Positions 58,382-64,000 of a DNA stretch of 64,000 nt are shown here, in pieces. The notes beneath the pieces were generated by a model. The model worked only from the letters and a program-made list of their open reading frames with translations. It was not told where the DNA came from and did no database searches. The first letter of the stretch is position 1, and every line of letters starts with the position of its first letter. Position numbers and translations under genes: made by a program. Source of the stretch: Faecalicatena orotica (lineage in GTDB: Bacteria; Bacillota; Clostridia; Lachnospirales; Lachnospiraceae); NCBI RefSeq assembly GCF_003149245.1, contig NZ_QGDL01000017.1, forward strand, positions 1 to 64,000, in the 5' to 3' direction.

Positions 58382-60699
58382 AACTCCATTTCCGTACCTT
58401 TTGAGGGTGCTTTTTTTGATTTTTCTTGTGTCTGCGGTGGCTTCGCTACAAGCTGTTCCATAACCGATTGTTTTTCCTCTCTGCGTGTGGCATCAAGCAA
58501 ATCCATAAGGGAGATAGGTGTGCCACTTTTGGCTTCTTCCTCGAGCTGTGCCACAGTGGGCTGATTGTTGATGATATCATCAATCTGATTGTAGTTCTGC
58601 TCGGTGGATAGCTCGGCGGTACGGAGGGGGGTATCCTCGTTTCGGATAGCAAAGGCACGAGTGCCGTTGCCCATAATGAGGTACGCTCCGTTATCCGATG
58701 AATGGTGGTAGCCATAGCCTGCCTGTTCCATTTGCTCCTTTGTCATGGTGGTGAGAGAAAAACTGCCCCGCGGGGTATCAATTCTTTCGCCTGTTACAAA
58801 GCTGTCCGGCACAAGGGGTGTCGGCTCTAAAAATTGCGGCAGCTCCACAAAATCAAAGCTATCGCAGTAATGGTATGTTACAACACCGCTTTGCTTAATG
58901 GCAACGATGTCGCTGACAGACAAGGAGTGCCCTTTGAAGTCAGCAGGGTGGTCATTGTTAAAACGCTCCCATATTTCCTCCAGTCTGTCCCTTTGGGTGG
59001 CATAGTTGGTAAACGGCTCGGAATAGACGAAGTTGTAATTGTCATGTTCTACGGTCAGCCTTTTGCTATTTATCCAGTCCAGTCCCTCGAAGCGATAATC
59101 TCTAAGCTCTGCACCGTCCTTTAGCTGATAAATGGCGAAGGCGTTATCGGTGCGTTCCAAAAAGAGCTGTTCTGACATATCGGGGAAAGATTTACTATTT
59201 CCCTCACGCTCCTGCAAGGCAAGCCAGTCTGTTTTTTCAATACTGAACAAGCCATCGTGATTATCAATATCTTCACGGTCAAAAGCCATTGCTTCGGTGT
59301 TGTCCTCATATAGCAGATACACCGTTAAATCCTGCTCCCATAGCTCGGCGGCTCGTTCCTTTGAAAGTGGCAGCAGTTCATCGGCGGTATAGCCATAGGC
59401 ATTACGGTCATCAATGCTCACTGTTGGGTCGGGCATGGGATAATCATGTTGGATAGGCTCATCAATCCGCTGTTCCTCGGCAGCTCTGCTTTCAAAATGC
59501 TCCTTGAGGTCATCAAAGCCATTCCAAACATCGTCAAGCACCAGTTTGCCGTCACCGTCCACAATGACACAGGCAGCACCGTCACCGTGTTCCTCATGTT
59601 CAAGGAGAAAGTATTTCGTGCTGTTCACCACCTCGGTATCAATGACATACCAAGTGCCTATATGTCCATCTACCTCAATGTTATAGCCGTCCTCTGTAAT
59701 TTGCCCCTTGTTGGGGTCGGGGGCTTGCTCAGGCACAGAGGTTTCGGCGGTCAAATCAATGCCACGCTCTTTAACAATCTCGGCAAAATGAGTATCAATG
59801 CCGGTTATCAGCTCCGATGAGGTTTTGTTGATGGTTTCCAGTGAAGCACGAATCTCGGCAAGCTCCTTGCCCTTGCTCCAAGAAGCAATATATCCCAAGC
59901 TGTTCTCGGCGGTCTGTATGCCGTAATAGCTACAAACAGCAAAGGAAATACTTTCCGCTTCAACTTCCTCCGTGTTGCGGTTTTTGGGCTTATTAGGTTT
60001 TGCATTTTCACCTTGCTGTGTTTGCAGCTCTTTTTCCACTTCTCGGTTATGCAAGAGAGAATGTGCCACTTCGTGAATAGCAGCAGAAACGGTCTGCACC
60101 TCGCTCATACCCTCACGGATTGCAATTCGCTTTTTCTCTGTGTGATAGTAACCGTCCGTATCCTTGGGCAATGGTATAATCTCAATGGGAACAGGAGAGG
60201 TGCGTTTAATGGCTTCCATGAAGACCTCAAACTGTTCCACATTTCCTGTCAGATTGCTTGCGAGAGTGGGAAGTGGCTCACCCTCGGTTTGGGACACATC
60301 AAACACAGATACCACACGAAACATTGGTATCTGTACTTCTACCTCCTCGGTCTGCACCTTACCGTTTGCATCAAGAATAGGGGCTTTTGTCTGTGGGTCG
60401 AGTTTTTCCAGTTCCTCCTTAATTTTGTACGGAGTGGGTGCAATGATTTTAATGCCTTTTTCGCCCTTTTTGACAAAGCGTGAAAAGCCATCTCGCCATT
60501 TGTTAAAGCCTGCCACAAGGGTAGCATCGGGCTTTTGCATGGAGATGAGCAGGGTGTTGTTCAGTGAGTATTTATGAAAGCGGCTCATTGTCTGAAGATA
60601 GCTTTTGTATTTGTCGCTCTCAAAAAGCTCCTTAATACCAGTTTCAATGCTGTCGGTTATTTCTTTTAACCGTTCTTTGTGATTTTGCTTTTCTGCCAT
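58378..60699 (-). CDS. ArdC/LtrC-like antirestriction protein
   Basis: 773 aa. An N-terminal ssDNA-binding ArdC domain (about residues 1-150: FHKYSLNNTLLISMQKPDAT and RFVKKGEKGIKIIAPTPYK) is followed by a zinc peptidase-like motif, HEVAHSLLH (about 214-222). A long C-terminal part shows the YodL/LPD-type segments seen in Tn1549-like proteins. ArdC proteins protect incoming single-stranded DNA from restriction. GGAGTACC precedes the ATG. It forms a block with TTRAP and the giant helicase. Confidence 0.88.
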   Translation of the reverse strand: MAEKQNHKERLKEITDSIETGIKELFESDKYKSYLQTMSRFHKYSLNNTLLISMQKPDATLVAGFNKWRDGFSRFVKKGEKGIKIIAPTPYKIKEELEKLDPQTKAPILDANGKVQTEEVEVQIPMFRVVSVFDVSQTEGEPLPTLASNLTGNVEQFEVFMEAIKRTSPVPIEIIPLPKDTDGYYHTEKKRIAIREGMSEVQTVSAAIHEVAHSLLHNREVEKELQTQQGENAKPNKPKNRNTEEVEAESISFAVCSYYGIQTAENSLGYIASWSKGKELAEIRASLETINKTSSELITGIDTHFAEIVKERGIDLTAETSVPEQAPDPNKGQITEDGYNIEVDGHIGTWYVIDTEVVNSTKYFLLEHEEHGDGAACVIVDGDGKLVLDDVWNGFDDLKEHFESRAAEEQRIDEPIQHDYPMPDPTVSIDDRNAYGYTADELLPLSKERAAELWEQDLTVYLLYEDNTEAMAFDREDIDNHDGLFSIEKTDWLALQEREGNSKSFPDMSEQLFLERTDNAFAIYQLKDGAELRDYRFEGLDWINSKRLTVEHDNYNFVYSEPFTNYATQRDRLEEIWERFNNDHPADFKGHSLSVSDIVAIKQSGVVTYHYCDSFDFVELPQFLEPTPLVPDSFVTGERIDTPRGSFSLTTMTKEQMEQAGYGYHHSSDNGAYLIMGNGTRAFAIRNEDTPLRTAELSTEQNYNQIDDIINNQPTVAQLEEEAKSGTPISLMDLLDATRREEKQSVMEQLVAKPPQTQEKSKKAPSKGTEMEL

Positions 60700-60776
60700 A
60701 GATGGTACTCCTTTCTATTTTTGGGCACGAAAAAAGCACCTACCAAGATGGCAGATGCTTTATAATCTGTTGTGAT

Positions 60777-61331
60777 TTATTTATCTGATAGGGATTTAAA
60801 ATTGTTAATAACGTCCGAAATCGTTTCAAACCTACTATTACTATCAAAGCCTTTATTATACTCGCCATAATAATGTGCGTAAACATTTACATCTGTGTTG
60901 CTTGTTAAGAATGCAATATCATCATTCATGTGGGTTAATGCTTCTTCCATCAATGCTTCAATCTCAAGTAGCTCATCATTATTATATTTACGAATTAAAT
61001 CCTCCACACAAAAATCCATGTGCGGGGCGACAACCTTTCCTTTGTACATAAATCCTAAACCGATTGTATGAAATTCTTTTTTTGTATATACCACATAAGA
61101 ATAATAACTATCTGTTTGTTTGTTGATTAAGGTTAGTCCGCCTTCATCAATAATAATTTCTTTTATCTTATCAAAATCAATGTTGGAATGCCGTCCAATG
61201 GTAAGCGGCGTATTAAGTTCTTTGGATAAATCTTGGACAATGATATTCTGGTGTAGTTGGCTAAGCAGTCTGTGAATTTCTTTATAGCGTTCTTCTAAGT
61301 ATTTGCATTTGCTTCTAAATTCCTCTTTCAT
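60777..61331 (-). CDS. Unknown 184-aa protein between topB and the ArdC-like gene
   Basis: GGAGATTT precedes the ATG. It has an N-terminal coiled helix (KCKYLEERYKEIHRLLSQLH), a mixed alpha/beta middle (SYYSYVVYTKKEFHTIGLGF) and an acidic end. No family recognised. AT-rich composition and independent spacing on both sides suggest a cargo gene added to the element backbone. Confidence 0.7.
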   Translation of the reverse strand: MKEEFRSKCKYLEERYKEIHRLLSQLHQNIIVQDLSKELNTPLTIGRHSNIDFDKIKEIIIDEGGLTLINKQTDSYYSYVVYTKKEFHTIGLGFMYKGKVVAPHMDFCVEDLIRKYNNDELLEIEALMEEALTHMNDDIAFLTSNTDVNVYAHYYGEYNKGFDSNSRFETISDVINNFKSLSDK

Positions 61332-61428
61332 AATTAAATCTCCTTATCAAACGTAGTGACTATGTAAAATTTAATTATATTTTACCATACAAATCCGCCA
61401 AAAGTCCATTCACAAACTAACAAAATTT

Positions 61429-63486
61429 CTATTTTTTGCCAAACTCCATTTTAAAATTCACAAACTGCCCACCTGTATCATCAAGAACAGCAACACAATC
61501 GTATGTCTTGCCTGTCTTTTCGGAATAGCAGCCAGTGAGGGATACTTTCCCGCTTTTCAAAAGCTCCGTAACAATCGTTTTTGTTACGGTCTTTTTCTTT
61601 GCTGTAAAAAAGCAGTTTTCTTTCCAAATGGCAAAGCCGCAAGCCCTGTCGGAACAACAAAAGCCCTTTTTGTTCTCGGTAACAGTACCGCCGCAGCGAG
61701 GGCATTTGCCAATGCTCTCACGGTGTGATGGGAACAGGGTATCAGCTCCCTTAATCATTTCATAGGTCTTTACAAGGGCAGAGATCATATCCACAATCTC
61801 GGATAAAAAAGCATTGGAGGTCAGCTCTCCACGCTCCACAAGTTTCAACTTTTCTTCCCATTCGGCGGTCATCAATGGGGATTGCACCTGTTCCGGCAGT
61901 ACGGTAATGAGGGCTGTGCCTTTGTGGGTGGCAGTGAAATATTTCACCTTTTTATCGCCTTTTCTTTCTGCAAGTCCTGACTTAATCAGCTTTTCCAAAA
62001 TGCCTGCTCTTGTTGCCGGAGTGCCAATGCCTTTACGCTCGGTATCAACCTCGGCTTTGTTGGCATTTTCCATAGAAGAAAGCAGGGTGTCGTCTGTAAA
62101 GGGCTTGGGCGGTGAGGTTTTGCCCTCCTTAATTTCAGCCTTTGCGGTCAAGACATCGCCCTGGGCGATACTCGGCAGGGCTTGGTCTTTTTCTTCTTTT
62201 TCCTGCTCGCCTTTGTAAAGTCGCTGCACCGCCTTAAAGCCCTCTTGGGTGACGGTCTTGCCCTTGGTAGTAAAAACAGCCCCACCGCATTTTGCTGTGA
62301 TAACTGTTTCACTGTATCGGTGGGCATCGCCTATGGCAACTAAAAGACGAATGGCAAGGAGCAGCAGCGTTTCACGCTCTCCGGCAGGTAAGTTCTGTAC
62401 ATCAAGCCCCTTGATATTCATAGTGGGGATAATGGCATGGTGGTCGCTGACTTTGGAGCTGTCAATGACCTGTGCTGTGTTTACAGACAGTTTCTCTTTA
62501 GGCATAAAAAATTCCGCCGTAGCGTTGGCTAAGACGGAAAGACTATTTTCCATATCCTCGGTTAAAAATCGGCTGTCTGTTCGGGGATAGGTGATATATT
62601 TCTTTTCATAAAGGCTCTGTGCATAAGATAGGGTCTGCTCGGCGGTAAAGCCTAACAGCTTATTTGCTTCACGCTGTAAGGTGGTAAGGTCATAGAGCTT
62701 GGGCGGTTTTTCTGTCTTTTCCTTTTGCTCCACACTCTCTATGGTAACGCTCTGACCGTCACAAGCCTGTAAAATTGTCGTAGCCTGTACTTTGTTTTTC
62801 AGCTTTTCACCTATAAGGGAAAATCCATTACAGGCAAGATGTACGGTATAAAACGGCTCGGGCTTAAAAATGGAGATGGCGGCATCATGCTCACAAATCA
62901 TGGCAAGGGTGGGCGACATCACTCGCCCGACATTAAGTGTCTGCCCATAAAGAACAGAGAAAAGACGGGTGGCATTGATGCCCACAATCCAGTCGGCTTT
63001 TGCCCTGCACAGTGCCGCTTGATAAAGGTTGTCATATCCCTTGCTGTCCTTTAGGTTTTCAAAACCTTTTTGAATGGCGGTATCCTCAAGGGAGGAAATC
63101 CAAAGTCTTTTAATAGGCTTCTTACAGTTTGCTTTCTCATAGACAAGACGGAAGATGAGTTCGCCCTCTCGCCCTGCATCGGTGGCACAGATAACGGTGT
63201 CCACTTGGCTGTCATTTAACAGCTTTTTCAGCACATCAAACTGCTTTTTGGTACTGCTTGAAACATTGTATTTCCAATGGTCGGGAAGTATGGGCAAATC
63301 CTCATACTTCCACTTTGCATATTTTTCATCGTAGCTGTCAGCGGCGGCAAGCTCTACCAAATGCCCAACACACCAACTGACGATATAACCGCCGCCCTCG
63401 GTGTAGCCGTCCTTGCGGCTTGTTGCACCTAATATTTTGGCGATACTCTGTGCAACGCTTGGTTTTTCGGCAATAACTAACTGCAT
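61429..63486 (-). CDS. topB: DNA topoisomerase III
   Basis: A 685-aa type IA topoisomerase. The Toprim domain has VIAEKPSVAQSIAK at the start and CATDAGREGELIFR (about 100-113). The active Tyr is in YITYPRTDSR (about 306). A C-terminal zinc-ribbon-like segment has CPRCGG and CCSDRACG (about 600-630). The ATG at 63486 follows AGGAGGGA. TopB is a core gene of Tn1549-like elements and probably resolves DNA topology during transfer and replication. Confidence 0.95.
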   Translation of the reverse strand: MQLVIAEKPSVAQSIAKILGATSRKDGYTEGGGYIVSWCVGHLVELAAADSYDEKYAKWKYEDLPILPDHWKYNVSSSTKKQFDVLKKLLNDSQVDTVICATDAGREGELIFRLVYEKANCKKPIKRLWISSLEDTAIQKGFENLKDSKGYDNLYQAALCRAKADWIVGINATRLFSVLYGQTLNVGRVMSPTLAMICEHDAAISIFKPEPFYTVHLACNGFSLIGEKLKNKVQATTILQACDGQSVTIESVEQKEKTEKPPKLYDLTTLQREANKLLGFTAEQTLSYAQSLYEKKYITYPRTDSRFLTEDMENSLSVLANATAEFFMPKEKLSVNTAQVIDSSKVSDHHAIIPTMNIKGLDVQNLPAGERETLLLLAIRLLVAIGDAHRYSETVITAKCGGAVFTTKGKTVTQEGFKAVQRLYKGEQEKEEKDQALPSIAQGDVLTAKAEIKEGKTSPPKPFTDDTLLSSMENANKAEVDTERKGIGTPATRAGILEKLIKSGLAERKGDKKVKYFTATHKGTALITVLPEQVQSPLMTAEWEEKLKLVERGELTSNAFLSEIVDMISALVKTYEMIKGADTLFPSHRESIGKCPRCGGTVTENKKGFCCSDRACGFAIWKENCFFTAKKKTVTKTIVTELLKSGKVSLTGCYSEKTGKTYDCVAVLDDTGGQFVNFKMEFGKK

Positions 63487-63490
63487 ATTC

Positions 63491-63655
63491 TTATCCCTCC
63501 TTATCCTGCTTTGTGGTTTCAACTTTTTCATGTACGATAATGAGCTTGCGGATTTTCTGCTCCTTTTTGGGCGGTCTGCCCTTGGCAGGAGCAGAGGAAT
63601 ACTGCGGCTTTTGCATCATCATTTTTTCATATACGCTATCAGTAAAATAGGTCAT
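63491..63655 (-). CDS. Small 54-aa element protein upstream of topB
   Basis: It starts at ATG in a TAATG overlap with the stop of the DUF4366-like gene and ends four bases before the topB start. It begins MTYFTDSVYEKMMMQKPQYS and has a basic middle (AKGRPPKKEQKIRKLIIVHE). No function recognised. The tight coupling on both sides shows it belongs to the transfer operon. Confidence 0.7.
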   Translation of the reverse strand: MTYFTDSVYEKMMMQKPQYSSAPAKGRPPKKEQKIRKLIIVHEKVETTKQDKEG

Positions 63656-64000
63656 TACACATCGTCCTCGCTTTCCTCTGCAAAGTCCTCCTGTTCCTCA
63701 GTGACAGGCTCGTATTCCTCATCATCGTCATCATCACTGTAATCATATTCGTTTACATTAGGATTGCTCTGTGGCTTCGCCTTGTTCTTTACTACCTTAA
63801 AATAATAGAAAGCACCGCCGCCTACCAAGCCAAATACAAGTAGAAGTGCCAAAATACCCATAGGGCTTGATTTCTCTTTTTCGGGCTGTGGCTCGTCAGT
63901 AGGTTCTGTTACTTCGGGTGCTTTTCCTGTACATTTTGTTTTATCGGTGCTGCATACAGGGCAATCGGCATTTACCGCACCCACTTCGCATTTGTCCGTG
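63655..64000 (-). CDS. DUF4366 / CD1107-like element protein (partial, N-terminus outside)
   Basis: The last 114 codons of a leftward gene that enters from the right window edge. It has a Cys-rich segment (NADCPVCSTDKTKCTGK), a Pro/Glu-rich linker, one transmembrane helix (GILALLLVFGLVGGGAFYYF) and a very acidic tail (DDDDDEEYEP). This is the C-terminal layout of the DUF4366 family, a membrane protein of Tn1549-like transfer regions. Confidence 0.85.
   Translation of the reverse strand, partial: TDKCEVGAVNADCPVCSTDKTKCTGKAPEVTEPTDEPQPEKEKSSPMGILALLLVFGLVGGGAFYYFKVVKNKAKPQSNPNVNEYDYSDDDDDEEYEPVTEEQEDFAEESEDDV

Larger units (their letters stand above)
39325..64000. mobile_element. Tn1549-like integrative conjugative element (left part; continues beyond window)
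   Basis: The left end lies at about 39325-39330, where the beta-glucuronidase reading changes to unrelated sequence; a GA dinucleotide there fits a large serine recombinase crossover. Inside are recombinase, sigma-like factor, erm, mef-like gene, relaxase, MobC, methylase/helicase, TTRAP, ArdC/LtrC-like, topB and DUF4366 genes. The module order is that of Tn1549-type elements. The coupling protein, VirB4 and peptidase genes expected next are not in the window. Confidence 0.88.

Overview
The window reads as a chromosomal segment of a gut Firmicute, most likely Lachnospiraceae (Blautia/Dorea/Ruminococcus type). The evidence is low to moderate GC, AGGAGG ribosome binding sites, TTGACA/TATAAT promoters, a Clostridia-type 23S 3' end followed by tRNAs, AraC regulators next to GPH sugar symporters, and a Tn1549-like conjugative element. 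I identified genes from motifs and remembered family features; no database search was possible.

1-12.2 kb: the 3' end of a 23S rRNA gene and seven tRNA genes (Asn, Glu, Thr, CAT-anticodon, Asp, Val, Leu). The 3' half of tRNA-Leu is an attachment site. Its last 22-27 bases recur at about 5.80, 10.48 and 12.14 kb and delimit a tandem array of three small integrative elements. E1 and E2 each carry a tyrosine integrase, a HUH-type rolling-circle Rep, a small beta-rich protein, a small HTH regulator and accessory genes. E3 is a deletion chimera: the left end of a third integrase lineage joined to the right end of an E1-type element. E1 and E3 carry different cargo genes in the same slot beside the right attachment site.

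12.5-24.3 kb: a host membrane/lipid region. It holds an AI-2E-family transporter, a MerR regulator, two CmpB-like membrane proteins, a MarR-TetR-patatin operon, a GT4 glycosyltransferase, a heterodimeric ABC exporter and a second MarR gene. Four promoters carry the same TCCGA-N2-TCGGA-type operator in their -35/-10 spacer, so much of the region looks like one MarR regulon. The TetR gene contains a perfect 40-bp palindrome.

24.3-39.3 kb: an XRE regulator, an OatA-like O-acyltransferase, then a glycoside-catabolism locus. The locus has an AraC-GH39-like fusion, a GPH symporter, a Gfo/Idh/MocA oxidoreductase, a TIM-barrel isomerase-like protein, a 147-aa partner and a second oxidoreductase. This set resembles known gut C-glycoside deglycosylation operons. 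It is followed by a RelA/SpoT-domain synthetase, another AraC regulator, another GPH symporter and a GH2 beta-glucuronidase.

39.3-64 kb (continuing past the window): a conjugative element inserted into the beta-glucuronidase gene just after the catalytic nucleophile motif. It encodes a large serine recombinase, a sigma-like factor, an Erm methyltransferase, a Mef-like macrolide exporter behind a ribosome-arrest leader peptide and attenuator, a relaxase, MobC, a 2606-residue methylase/helicase, TTRAP, an ArdC/LtrC-like protein, topoisomerase III and a DUF4366-type protein. Between mobC and the relaxase lies a two-gene cassette of unknown function, one member with PD-(D/E)XK nuclease-like motifs. 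With the E1/E3 cargo slot, it is the best candidate here for an undescribed accessory system.
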